Counted from the first letter of the stretch, positions 18,048 to 26,088 are shown. The stretch is 40,842 bases of DNA from Chloroflexota bacterium (GCA_013816405.1 JACDEL010000020.1:1-40842), one strand, 5' to 3'. Made by a program: numbers and translations. Notes: generated by a model from the sequence alone, not told the origin.

Positions 18048-20080
18048 CAGGCGACCCGCTTGCGCTTCTTGTTGACGTAATCGACCAGGACGTACTCGCC
18101 CAGGTGCTCGGGCTCGACGTAGAAGGCCCGACCGCGGTTGATCCGGCTCATCAGGTCGACGAATTCGGAGAGGTAGCGCGACCGCTCCAGCATGAAAGTG
18201 TTGATAACGATCCCCTCGCGGGTCGCCCGTCCGACCTCACGCAGGGTCGACTGCATGGTTCGCATCGTCGGAGGGTAGGCGAACTCGACCTGCCCGTTGG
18301 CGATATGCGCGGTGGGCTCGCCGTCGGTGATCACCACGATCTCCTTGTTGCCGCCGCTCCGGCGGCCGAGCAGCTGGCGGGCGATGATCAGCGCGTGCTG
18401 CAGGTTGGTGCCGTACTCGAACTCGTAGGGCGAGAGAGTGGCGATCGCCTCCGGCTTGATCTGGCGCGCGTAGTACGCGAAGCCGACCACGTACAGCCGA
18501 TCGCGAGGGTACTTGGTGTGGATCAGCGTGTGGAGCGCCATCGCCACGCGCTTGGCCGCGGTCGAGCAGCCGCGCAGCAGCATCGATCGGCTCATGTCCA
18601 GCAGCAGGACGGTTGAGCTGACCGTCGTCTCTTCCGACCGATGCACCTCGAAGTCGGCCGGTGCGATGCGGACCGGGGTCCCCGGCCCGTTGCGTGCCAT
18701 GGCGTTGAAGAGGGTCCGGTTGAGGTCGACCGCGAACGGATCGCCGTGCTCGAACGGCTTGGTCTCGTCGGTCTGCTCGCCGCCGCTCCCTGAGGTCGGG
18801 AGCGCGTGGCCGCCCAGGGACTCACGCCGCAGCCGGCTGAAGATGTCGGTCAGCGCGCGCATCCCCAGCTTGCGCGCCGCGCGCGGCGTCAGCTCGAGCC
18901 GATCGTCCCCGCGCTCCAGGTAGCCCGCCTCCTCCAGGGCGCGGGTCAGCGCGCGGAGCTGCTCCAGATCGCCAGTGGCCTCGTCGCCACCCAGCGCCTG
19001 GAGCGCCTCCTCGTCGATCTGCTCGAGGGAATCGAGGTCGCGCGCAGCCAGCAGCTCCTCCTCCATGGCGTCGAATCCCTGCTGCCGCTCGATGGCCGCG
19101 AGCGCCTCGGGCAGACCCAGCGGCTCGTCGCCGCTGAACGGATAGGGCTCGCCGAAGGGGGCATCGGGGCGGAGAGCCTGGAGCGCGCCGGCCAGGCGGG
19201 CCATGTCCCAGCGCAGCCGGTCATCGCGCAGGAGCTCGTCCATCATGTGCTGCAGCTCGGCCCGCATCTCCGGGCTGAGCGAGGCCATCAGCGACGCCAT
19301 CTGCGAGGCCTGGCGGTGCATGTGGTCGATCAGCTGGTCGACCGTCTCGAGCGCCGGCGGGAAGTAGTGCCCGTGGCGGACCATGAAGCTCGCGAAGTCG
19401 GCGCTCGTGTCGGAGCCTGCCGCGTGCTTCTCGAGCAGCTTGTTGAGGTCGCGGACCATCGCCCGCACGCCGTCAAGGTCCTCGGCCGAGGTACCGGCGA
19501 CCCCATCCTTCAGCCCCTGGAAGTAGGTCTGCAACAGCTGCTGGCGGAGCTCGTCGGTGAGGGCGTTGAACGCGTCGCGGGCATCGGCATCCATGAACTC
19601 GTAATCGCGGAGGCCGGCCAGGCGCCCGGCGGGGTCGTCCGGGAGCACGTCGAGGCGATCGCGCCGCTGCTGGGCAGTGCGACGCAGCACCTGCTCCGCC
19701 ATCCGCGCCTGGTCCTGCGCTGGTCCGGGTGGCGCATCGAGGGCCCGCTGCTCCGCCTCGTGAACGCGCCGCGCGATCCCCGCCCGCTCATGCTCGACGA
19801 TCTGCTGCAGCCGCTCGGCGAGGTCGTCGAGCATGCCGTCGAGGTTGGCCCGCGAGAGCTCCTCGGCCCGGCGCGCGCGGAGCTGCTCGACGATGCGTCG
19901 GAGCCCCGGCACGTCACCGCCGCGGGTGCCCCGCATGCCGCGCTGCATCAGCCGCTGCAGGGCTCTTCGGATGTCGCCCTCGGCGAGGATGTCGTCAGAC
20001 AGCGCCTCCAGCACGTCGTCCGCGTCGAAGGGCGGCAGACTCTGGCTGCCGTCCCAGTGGGAGTAGCGGTAGCTGCTCAC
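18047..20080 (-). CDS. VWA domain protein of an AAA/VWA module (677 residues)
   Basis: A large, probably cytoplasmic protein with no signal peptide or membrane helix. The N-terminal 430 residues are strongly helical and charged, with Arg/Glu/Leu-rich stretches (about 25-240) that may form coiled coils. The C-terminal VWA domain (about 487-670) has a complete metal site: DMSRS with Asp 495, Thr 558 in EYGTN, and Asp 586 in VITDGEP. The layout resembles CoxE/BchD-type partners of MoxR or Mg-chelatase ATPases. GTG 20080 lies 3 bases behind the AAA gene, so the pair is co-translated and presumably forms one complex. Confidence 0.9.
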   Translation of the reverse strand: MSSYRYSHWDGSQSLPPFDADDVLEALSDDILAEGDIRRALQRLMQRGMRGTRGGDVPGLRRIVEQLRARRAEELSRANLDGMLDDLAERLQQIVEHERAGIARRVHEAEQRALDAPPGPAQDQARMAEQVLRRTAQQRRDRLDVLPDDPAGRLAGLRDYEFMDADARDAFNALTDELRQQLLQTYFQGLKDGVAGTSAEDLDGVRAMVRDLNKLLEKHAAGSDTSADFASFMVRHGHYFPPALETVDQLIDHMHRQASQMASLMASLSPEMRAELQHMMDELLRDDRLRWDMARLAGALQALRPDAPFGEPYPFSGDEPLGLPEALAAIERQQGFDAMEEELLAARDLDSLEQIDEEALQALGGDEATGDLEQLRALTRALEEAGYLERGDDRLELTPRAARKLGMRALTDIFSRLRRESLGGHALPTSGSGGEQTDETKPFEHGDPFAVDLNRTLFNAMARNGPGTPVRIAPADFEVHRSEETTVSSTVLLLDMSRSMLLRGCSTAAKRVAMALHTLIHTKYPRDRLYVVGFAYYARQIKPEAIATLSPYEFEYGTNLQHALIIARQLLGRRSGGNKEIVVITDGEPTAHIANGQVEFAYPPTMRTMQSTLREVGRATREGIVINTFMLERSRYLSEFVDLMSRINRGRAFYVEPEHLGEYVLVDYVNKKRKRVA

Positions 20081-20083
20081 CGT

Positions 20084-21499
20084 CTAGCGCGCGTAGCGCA
20101 CGCCGCCGCCACGCCGCTCCTTGTTCAGCCGCCGATTGAGGTGCAGTCCCTCCAGCACGAACTCGACACCACTGGCGACCCCTGCCGGCGATTCGCCGAT
20201 GTCCAAGCGGCCCACCGCGCGGCTCAGCTCCGGCAGCTCCGCGACGGTTCGCTGCAGCTGGTCCGAGGCGACCGCATCGCCCACCTCGACCTCGGCGCCG
20301 GCCTCGAAGCGCTCGACCAGGCTGACCAGCTCGGAGAGCGAGAAGTGCCGGTTGAAGACGTTGACCACGGCGCGCTGCACGAGCTTCTCGATCACCTTCT
20401 CCTCCCGCGTCTCGTCGCCGAGCGTCTCCAGCTCGATCTTGCCCGCGGTCGAGGCCACGATCGCGCCCAGGTCGCTGACGCGGGGCGCCCCGATCGGCTC
20501 ACCCAGGCGCACCGCCCGCTTCAGAGCAGCGGCCACCAGCGTCTCGTGGTTGGCGATGGTGACGCGAACGCTGACCCCGGAGCGCTGGCTCACCTCGGAC
20601 GACCTTCGGGCCAGCTGAGAAAGCTCCGCCACGATCTCCTTCATGAACGATGGCACCTGCACCGGGACCGATGTCGCAGTCTCGTCGTCGAAGGCCAGCC
20701 ACTCGGCCTCCATGATCGCGATCTCGGTCTCCGGATCCTCGGGGTAGTGCGTCCTGATCTGCGCGCCGAATCGGTCCTTGAGCGGCGTGATGATGCGGCC
20801 GCGACTGGTGTAGTCCTCGGGGTTGGCGGAGGCCACCACGAACAGGTCCAGGTTCAGGCGCACCTTGTAGCCCCGGATCTGGACATCGCGCTCCTCCATC
20901 AGGTTGAGGAGGCCGACCTGGATCCGCTCCGCCAGATCCGGCAGCTCATTCAGGGCGAAGATCCCGCGGTTGGTGCGTGGCAGCAGGCCGTAGTGGATCG
21001 TCAGCTCGTCGGAGAGGTAGCGTCCTTCGGCCACCTTGACGGGATCCACCTCCCCCACCAGGTCGGCGATCGTGATGTCCGGCGTGGCCAGCTTCTCGCC
21101 GTAGCGGTCCGCGGCCGCCACCCAGGCGATCGGGGTGGCGTCGCCCTGTTCCGCCACAAGCGAGCGGGCAAACGGGCTGACCGGCAGCAGCGGATCGTCG
21201 TGCAGCTCGGCGCCGGCGACGACCGGCATCCACTCGTCGAGCAGCCCCACCAGCGATCGGGCGATGCGGCTCTTGGCCTGGCCACGCTCGCCGAGCAGGA
21301 TGATGTCCTGCCCCGCCAGGATGGCGTTCTCGACCTGCGGCAGGACGGTCTCGTCGTAGCCGATGATCCCAGGCAGCAGCGTCTCTCCGCGGCGCAGGCG
21401 ATCCACCAGGTTGGCGCGCATCTCCTCCTTGACGCTCCGGGATCGATACCCACCGGCGCGCAGCTCTCCGAGGGTGCCGATGGTCGGTCGGTCGGTCAT
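20084..21499 (-). CDS. AAA+ ATPase of the Mg-chelatase/MoxR type
   Basis: A 471-residue AAA+ protein. Walker A is GERGQAKS (70-77), Walker B is IFALNE (180-185) with Asn in place of the usual Asp, sensor 1 is in VVASANPEDY (Asn 226), and KDRF (241-244) is a likely arginine-finger region. The MEERDVQIRGY insert between Walker B and sensor 1 matches the BchI/MoxR helix-2 clade. Length exceeds BchI (about 340), leaving a C-terminal extension. With the downstream VWA protein it forms an ATPase/VWA pair like BchI/BchD or MoxR/VWA. No porphyrin genes are nearby, so chelation is unlikely. Starts as ATGA inside the upstream stop. Confidence 0.9.
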   Translation of the reverse strand: MTDRPTIGTLGELRAGGYRSRSVKEEMRANLVDRLRRGETLLPGIIGYDETVLPQVENAILAGQDIILLGERGQAKSRIARSLVGLLDEWMPVVAGAELHDDPLLPVSPFARSLVAEQGDATPIAWVAAADRYGEKLATPDITIADLVGEVDPVKVAEGRYLSDELTIHYGLLPRTNRGIFALNELPDLAERIQVGLLNLMEERDVQIRGYKVRLNLDLFVVASANPEDYTSRGRIITPLKDRFGAQIRTHYPEDPETEIAIMEAEWLAFDDETATSVPVQVPSFMKEIVAELSQLARRSSEVSQRSGVSVRVTIANHETLVAAALKRAVRLGEPIGAPRVSDLGAIVASTAGKIELETLGDETREEKVIEKLVQRAVVNVFNRHFSLSELVSLVERFEAGAEVEVGDAVASDQLQRTVAELPELSRAVGRLDIGESPAGVASGVEFVLEGLHLNRRLNKERRGGGVRYAR

Positions 21500-22416
21500 G
21501 CGGTGGCTCCTTCGGGCAACGACGGATAGAGCGGGATGGCAGCCGCGACGGAGGCTGGATCGCAGATGCCGCGATCCGCCAGCGCGGTGAGGTATTCGGA
21601 ACGCGCCGCCAGCTCCGCCTCCAGCTCATCCGGCACGAGGCCGACGCTCGCGGCGAGCACAGCGTACGCCTCGGGCTCGTGCACGAGCGGCCGGCTGGAG
21701 CGCCCTCCGTCGCCCGCCAGCAGCGGCGGCTCCGGGTCGCGCTGCGCGCCCGTCAGACTCGGTGAGCGACCGCCCTCGAGCGTCGCAAGGCGGACCGTGG
21801 CGAGCGTTCCGGCATCGTCCAGCCGCAGGTGCCACGCCTCTTCGACGCGGCGGTACATGCCGGCCGGCGTGCGATAGGCGGAGTACTGCAGGTAGATGGT
21901 CAGGCCGGCAAGGTCGGCATCGGTCGCGCCGAGCTGACCGCGCAGCAGCGAGACCGCCTCGTCCAGCGAGTCGGCATGCATCGTGGCGCCCATCCCGTAG
22001 CCTCGCCCCGCCAGCTGCAGCGCGCCGCGGGCGTTGCGTCCCCAGACGTAGATCGGCAGGTGATCGCTCATCTCGTTGACCAGCAGGTAGCCACGCTCGG
22101 GGCCGATCTCATCGGTCCAATCGAAGTCCCCGCGCCACCCACGCAGGAAGACGCCGACCGTGCCAGGGGGCAGGAAGTCGACCAGCGCCGAGAGGGTCGT
22201 CGTCTTGCCGGCCATCGGCGCCTCCGAGGCGAGCATCACGCTCCCCCTCCGACTGGTCACGGCCCACACGGTCGCCATCAGGCGAGCGTCGAGGCTGCCG
22301 CTGCCGACGATCTCGACGGCGCTCATCGGGCGCGGCGGACTCCAGTGGTAGCCCCACCAGCCCTCCGGGAAGCGGCTGTACCACGCTTCGAGGCTGGCTT
22401 CGGACGAGGGCTCCAT
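21496..22416 (-). CDS. VirB11/GspE-like secretion-type ATPase (stand-alone)
   Basis: A 306-residue P-loop protein. The Walker A-like segment is EAPMAGKTT (65-73), a weak match at the first Gly; a Walker B-like strand YLLVNEMSDH (110-119) and a GATMHADS histidine motif (His 148) follow, as in VirB11, PilT and GspE ATPases. It lacks the long N-terminal domain of GspE, and no pilin, secretin or inner-membrane platform gene lies nearby. ATG 22416 is my choice; a TTG 13 codons upstream is possible. First gene of the module with the AAA and VWA proteins, overlapping the AAA gene as ATGA. Role unknown. Confidence 0.7.
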   Translation of the reverse strand: MEPSSEASLEAWYSRFPEGWWGYHWSPPRPMSAVEIVGSGSLDARLMATVWAVTSRRGSVMLASEAPMAGKTTTLSALVDFLPPGTVGVFLRGWRGDFDWTDEIGPERGYLLVNEMSDHLPIYVWGRNARGALQLAGRGYGMGATMHADSLDEAVSLLRGQLGATDADLAGLTIYLQYSAYRTPAGMYRRVEEAWHLRLDDAGTLATVRLATLEGGRSPSLTGAQRDPEPPLLAGDGGRSSRPLVHEPEAYAVLAASVGLVPDELEAELAARSEYLTALADRGICDPASVAAAIPLYPSLPEGATA

Positions 22417-22474
22417 GGTGGCGGCCACGGTACGCGGCCTCAACGGGGTGCGCAACCGGACCCGCGGGCGTCGG

Positions 22475-22480
22475 TATCAT
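22475..22480 (+). promoter_or_regulatory. Candidate -10 box (TATCAT), leaderless start
   Basis: TATCAT is followed after 7 bases by ATG 22488, with no Shine-Dalgarno. The ATG at 22479 overlaps the box itself, which favours 22488 as the start. Confidence 0.45.
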
Positions 22481-22487
22481 GCCCGCC

Positions 22488-23093
22488 ATGAGCGATGCCG
22501 AGGCGCCCGCGCCGCGTCCCATGATCCGCGGCGAGAAGGTCTGGCTGCGCCCCAGCGAACCGTCCGACATCATCCAGGACTCGACCTATACAGGCGACGC
22601 CGAGGTCGGCCACTTCCTGGGAGCGACGACGCCGATGTCGAAGGCCGGCGCCGAGCGCTTCAGCGCAGAGATCTTCTCCCAGAGCCCGATGGACCCGAAC
22701 AGCTACGGGTACGCCATCTGCCTGCTGGGCAGCGAGGAGAGCATCGGCACCGTCTTCCTGCGCAACGTCGACAAGGTCAACGGCAGCGGGATCGTGGGCA
22801 TCTTCATCGGGGACCGCCGCTACCTGGGCCAGGGCTACGGGACCGATGCGCTCAACGCTCTCGTCGATCTCGGCTTCGGCGAGCTGCGGCTGGAGCGGAT
22901 CGAGCTCGAAGTCTTCGACTTCAACCAACGCGCCGTCCGCTCGTACCAGAAGGCGGGCTTCCAGACCGATGCCATCCAACGCCGCGCACGCTTCCATCGC
23001 GGTGCGCACCACGACGTGCACATCATGTCGATCCTTCGGGAGGATTGGCTGGCGATGCCCCGCAAGCGCAGCTGGGAGCTGGCCGGGCCCTAG
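22488..23093 (+). CDS. GNAT-family N-acetyltransferase (RimJ/RimL-like)
   Basis: A 201-residue acetyltransferase that would move an acetyl group from acetyl-CoA to an amine. The acetyl-CoA binding region reads RRYLGQGYGTDALNALV (about 111-127), followed by LRLERIELEVFDFNQRAVRSYQKAGF, the usual motif B of RimJ/RimL-type members. The N-terminus IRGEKVWLRP is also typical. The acceptor could be a ribosomal protein, a small-molecule amine or a drug. It is a single gene between divergent and convergent neighbours; its stop shares CTAG with the histidine kinase stop. Confidence 0.9.
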   Translation: MSDAEAPAPRPMIRGEKVWLRPSEPSDIIQDSTYTGDAEVGHFLGATTPMSKAGAERFSAEIFSQSPMDPNSYGYAICLLGSEESIGTVFLRNVDKVNGSGIVGIFIGDRRYLGQGYGTDALNALVDLGFGELRLERIELEVFDFNQRAVRSYQKAGFQTDAIQRRARFHRGAHHDVHIMSILREDWLAMPRKRSWELAGP

Positions 23094-24424
23094 CCCGCGA
23101 GTGGCAGGCCTATCGCGAAGGTCGTCCCGTCCGCGCCCGTGCGCTCGACCGCGATGCGGCCGCCGTTTGCGGCCAGGAGCTCCCGTGCGATGGTGAGGCC
23201 GATCCCGCTGCCGCTGCGCGGCTCCCCGGCGCCCCGCGCCTGGTCCGCCCGATAGAAGCGCTCGAAGATGTGTGCCAGGTCCTCCGGGGCGATCCCCGGG
23301 CCGGCGTCGGTGACACGGACCAGCGCCTCGGCGCCCGCCGCCTCGACGGCGACGTGCACAGTCGCTTCCCGGGGAGATTGCTGGGCAGCGTTGGCGAGGA
23401 CGTTGCGCAGCGCGCGCCCGACCTGGGTGGAGTCGACGTCTACCCTGAGCGAGGCCGGCGCCTCGGCAACCCGGATGTCGACCCCTCGCTCGCGGAAGAG
23501 CGGCACGATCGCTCGCTCGACCTCGGCCAGGAGCTCGACCAGCGAGATGACCTGGGGGCGGCGCTGCATGACGGCTGACTCGGCGTCGACCAGCTCGCCC
23601 AGCTGGAGGATCACGCCCGAGAGCGCCCCGGCAGCGGCACGGGCGCGATCGAGCTGTTCGCGATCCGCGGGCACCACCCCGTCGACCATCGCCTGCAGCT
23701 GCGACTCGAGGACTGTGGCCGGCGTCGCCAGGTCGTGCGCCATGTCGCTGGCGGCGCGCCGACGCAGCATCTCGGAGCGCTGGACTCGCGCCGCCATGGC
23801 ATTGAAGGCATCGGCCAGCTCGTTCGACTCCCGGTCAGGCCCGCCAGTGGCGCGGGCGTCGAGGTCGCCGTGGCCCAGCCGCCGCGCGGCGGCCGCCACT
23901 GCGTGGAGGGGGCGCGTCAGGCGCGAAGCGAGAACCAACGCGATCAGCCCGACGGCAAGGGTCGCCAGCAGGCCGGCGACGAGCAGGCTCAGGTTGAAGA
24001 CGCCCAGGAACGCGCGATCCGCGCGCGGCACGTCGATCCGCAGGGTTGCGCCTGACCCCGTGATCGGCTCCGAGAGGGACTCGGTCGAGACTCCAGGTGG
24101 CAGGCGTCCGAAGTCGACCAGGAGGTCGCCAGCGGGGCCGATCAGCTGCACATGCCCGCGCATGGTGTTCGCGACACGACGGAGCACGACCTCGACGCCG
24201 TGCATCGCCTTCGGCGCGTTCAGGTCAACGCCGGCAATCGCTCCGGCCACGACGGTGATGCGGTCACGCTCCGCCGCGCTCAGCTCGCGCTCCAGAGAAC
24301 CGCTGACGATGCGGTTCACTGCCAGGCCGGCGACCAGAAGCACAGCCAGCACGGCTGCCGAGAGGAGCAGCGCCAGCCGCAGGCCGAGCGGCTGGCCGCG
24401 GATTTCGCTCTGGCCGACGGTCAC
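23090..24424 (-). CDS. Sensor histidine kinase
   Basis: A 444-residue membrane sensor kinase. Helices at about 14-37 and 142-166 flank an extracytoplasmic sensing domain of roughly 105 residues with no recognised fold. A HAMP linker (about 167-219) leads to the HisKA helix with His 230 in an unusual box, AHDLATP, where most kinases have HELRTP. The ATPase domain has the N box (NVLANAAQQSP), G1 box (DAGPGIAPED) and G2 box (GSGIGLTIAREL). The start is GTG 24424, overlapping the response regulator stop as GTGA. It should phosphorylate the regulator encoded just upstream; the signal is unknown. Confidence 0.92.
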   Translation of the reverse strand: MTVGQSEIRGQPLGLRLALLLSAAVLAVLLVAGLAVNRIVSGSLERELSAAERDRITVVAGAIAGVDLNAPKAMHGVEVVLRRVANTMRGHVQLIGPAGDLLVDFGRLPPGVSTESLSEPITGSGATLRIDVPRADRAFLGVFNLSLLVAGLLATLAVGLIALVLASRLTRPLHAVAAAARRLGHGDLDARATGGPDRESNELADAFNAMAARVQRSEMLRRRAASDMAHDLATPATVLESQLQAMVDGVVPADREQLDRARAAAGALSGVILQLGELVDAESAVMQRRPQVISLVELLAEVERAIVPLFRERGVDIRVAEAPASLRVDVDSTQVGRALRNVLANAAQQSPREATVHVAVEAAGAEALVRVTDAGPGIAPEDLAHIFERFYRADQARGAGEPRSGSGIGLTIARELLAANGGRIAVERTGADGTTFAIGLPLAG

Positions 24425-25134
24425 GACGGATCCCTGTCCGCCACCAGCCGATACCCGGTCGAAGGGATCGTCTCGATCAGCCATGGATCGGTGGCGTCGT
24501 CGCCCAGCTTGCGCCGGAGGTTGGCGACGTGGACGTCGACGACCCGCTCATAGACCTCCCCTGGACGGCGCGCGACCGCCTCGAGCAGCTGTTCCCGGGC
24601 CAGGACCGCGCCTGGCCGTCGAGCGAGCGCGACGAGGAGGGCGGACTCCCCGGGCGTCAGCCGGCCACCCTCGCCGCCGGACAGCGTGTAGCGTCTCGAG
24701 CTCGGATCCAGTACCAGGCGCCCGGCCGCGAGCGAGATCATGGCCTCGGTCCCCTCGGCTGCGGCGGGCCGTGAACGCCGAAGGATGGCGGCCACGCGAG
24801 CGGTCAGCTCGTGGGGGTTGAACGGCTTGGCCAGGTAGTCGTCGGCCCCGAGGCGAAGCCCGGCGATGCGCTCGGCGTCGGAGCGCTTGGCACTGGTGAT
24901 CAGGATCGGGACGTCCGCCGCTTCGCGCAGGGCCTCGAGCACCGCCTCGCCCTGCATCCCGGGCAGCATCAGGTCCAGGACCACCAGGTCCGCTCCATCG
25001 GCCGCGAAGGCGGCGAGCGCTGCAGTGCCATCGCCGGCATCCGTCACGGCGTAGCCGGCTCGCTCGAGGTACAGTCGCAGCAGCCCGCGCAGCTGCGGCT
25101 CGTCCTCGACGATCAGGATTCTGGCGTGCACCAT
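24421..25134 (-). CDS. OmpR-family response regulator
   Basis: A 237-residue regulator. The receiver domain has the acidic pair ED (10-11), phospho-acceptor Asp 54 in VVLDLMLPG and Lys 103 in LAKPFNP. The C-terminal winged helix (about 140-232) has the OmpR/PhoB pattern, with VDVHVANLRRKLGD as recognition region and IETIPSTGYRL at the end. ATG 25134 follows a TAGCAT box by 6 bases, so the mRNA is probably leaderless. The 7-bp direct repeat at 25188-25205, in the divergent intergenic region, is a likely binding site. Confidence 0.95.
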   Translation of the reverse strand: MVHARILIVEDEPQLRGLLRLYLERAGYAVTDAGDGTAALAAFAADGADLVVLDLMLPGMQGEAVLEALREAADVPILITSAKRSDAERIAGLRLGADDYLAKPFNPHELTARVAAILRRSRPAAAEGTEAMISLAAGRLVLDPSSRRYTLSGGEGGRLTPGESALLVALARRPGAVLAREQLLEAVARRPGEVYERVVDVHVANLRRKLGDDATDPWLIETIPSTGYRLVADRDPS

Positions 25135-25140
25135 TTGCGC

Positions 25141-25146
25141 ATGCTA
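25141..25146 (-). promoter_or_regulatory. Candidate -10 box (TAGCAT), leaderless start of the response regulator
   Basis: On the minus strand TAGCAT ends 6 bases before ATG 25134. No Shine-Dalgarno fits in the gap. Confidence 0.5.
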
Positions 25147-25187
25147 GTGGCAGCCTGATTCAGAGGATGTGAAGACCGAGGGTTAGA

Positions 25188-25205
25188 TCTTGATGCGTTC
25201 TTGAT
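25188..25205 (+). promoter_or_regulatory. Direct repeat TCTTGAT-N4-TCTTGAT, likely OmpR-type operator
   Basis: TCTTGAT occurs at 25188-25194 and 25199-25205, an 11-base period, which is the spacing bound by tandem OmpR/PhoB winged-helix dimers. It sits 66 bases before the secreted protein start and 54 bases from the regulator start. No good -35 box follows, which fits an activator-dependent promoter for the secreted protein. Confidence 0.6.
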
Positions 25206-25270
25206 CGCCGGAGCCGATGCTCCGCAGAACCGAGATCGCAGCAAGCGACGGTTCCAACGAGGACCATCAC

Positions 25271-25999
25271 GTGAAGAACATCAAGACCCTGGGCATGGCC
25301 GGCGGCCTCGTGGCCGCGGCGCTCGTGGGTGGAACCCTGATCAATGCCGCGCTGGCGGCGCCCTCGTCGCCGAACCCGAACGCATCGGCGGCCAATCCCG
25401 CCGAGAAGGCTGCGTACTGCGACACCTGGCAGAAGACGTTCGCCGATCAGCTTGGCGTCTCCGTCAGTGACCTCCTCCCGGCCGCAAAGGCAGCGAGCAT
25501 CGCCGCCATCAATGCGGCAGTCGCCGCCGGGGACATGACTGCGGAGCGCGCGACTGCGCTGAAGGACGAGATCGCAGCCGCCGATGGCACCACTGCCTGC
25601 CGATTCTTCGGTCATCCGTTCGCGGGGGGCGGGAACGGTGGCAAGGCCCACTTCGGCGGTCCGTTGCTCAGCACCGCTGCCGGCGCCCTGGGCATGGATC
25701 CCGGCGCGCTCATGCAGGCGCTGCGGAACGGTGACTCGCTGCAGGACGTGGCGACCGCGCAGGGCAAGGACTACGCCGCCGTCAGCAAGGCGATTCACGA
25801 TGCCGCGAAGACCAAGCTGGACGCCGCCGTGGCCGATGGTCTCGACCAGGCGCGCGCCGACGAGATGCTCGCGCAGATCGACCAGGCCCTCGCTTCCGGC
25901 GACTTCTCGCAGCTCCATCCCGGCCGTGGCCACGGTGGCGGATTCCCCGGTCTTGGCGCCGACAAGCCCGACGCGTCGGAGGAGCCCTCCGCCAGCTGA
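25271..25999 (+). CDS. Secreted helical protein, probable target of the adjacent two-component system
   Basis: A 242-residue exported protein. GTG 25271 has a good ribosome-binding site (GAGGA, 25259-25263). A Sec signal peptide covers about residues 1-31, ending near ALAAPSS. Two Ala-rich helical blocks share a pattern: Leu-Gly, then a helix, then an AVA-G-DM-AERA-type helix (about 61-105 and 145-215). The second resembles a widespread actinobacterial/Chloroflexota repeat of unknown role. Two Cys residues flank the first block and could form a disulphide. The C-terminus is Gly/His/Pro-rich and ends in Ser/Ala. No catalytic motif is visible; a stress-sensing or envelope-protective role is only a guess. 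Confidence 0.85.
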   Translation: MKNIKTLGMAGGLVAAALVGGTLINAALAAPSSPNPNASAANPAEKAAYCDTWQKTFADQLGVSVSDLLPAAKAASIAAINAAVAAGDMTAERATALKDEIAAADGTTACRFFGHPFAGGGNGGKAHFGGPLLSTAAGALGMDPGALMQALRNGDSLQDVATAQGKDYAAVSKAIHDAAKTKLDAAVADGLDQARADEMLAQIDQALASGDFSQLHPGRGHGGGFPGLGADKPDASEEPSAS

Positions 26000-26018
26000 C
26001 TCTCGTCCGTCTCTCTCG

Positions 26019-26048
26019 GAGGCCGTCTCGCTCGCGCGGGGCGGCCTC
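26019..26048 (+). terminator. GC-rich hairpin, candidate terminator of the secreted-protein gene
   Basis: GAGGCCG (26019-26025) and CGGCCTC (26042-26048) form a perfect 7-bp stem with a 16-base loop, 20 bases after the stop. There is no T-run, so termination efficiency is uncertain. Confidence 0.4.
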
Positions 26049-26076
26049 ATCGTCTCGGGAGAGCCGGTGACTCGGG

Positions 26077-26082
26077 TAGGCT
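26077..26082 (+). promoter_or_regulatory. Candidate -10 box (TAGGCT), leaderless start
   Basis: TAGGCT is followed directly by GTG 26083 and, after 6 bases, by in-frame GTG 26089. The 6-base distance fits a leaderless mRNA starting at 26089 and decides the start choice. Confidence 0.5.
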
Positions 26083-26088
26083 GTGACC

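Noticed and set aside
18047-21499. Mg-chelatase subunits BchI/BchD for chlorophyll or cobalt chelation for cobalamin
   Set aside because: No porphyrin or corrin gene is nearby, the Walker B has Asn for Asp and the VWA protein lacks a BchD-type AAA half, so a MoxR-like remodelling pair is more likely.
18806-21529. A 907-codon open frame on the plus strand across the AAA and VWA genes
   Set aside because: It is antisense to two genes with clear Walker and metal-site motifs. Its translation is Arg/Leu/Gln-rich without domain patterns, as expected for a GC-rich shadow frame.
22417-22455. An upstream TTG start for the VirB11/GspE-like gene
   Set aside because: The extra 13 residues are Arg/Pro-rich without family resemblance, and the extension would run through the candidate TACCGT box at 22427-22432.
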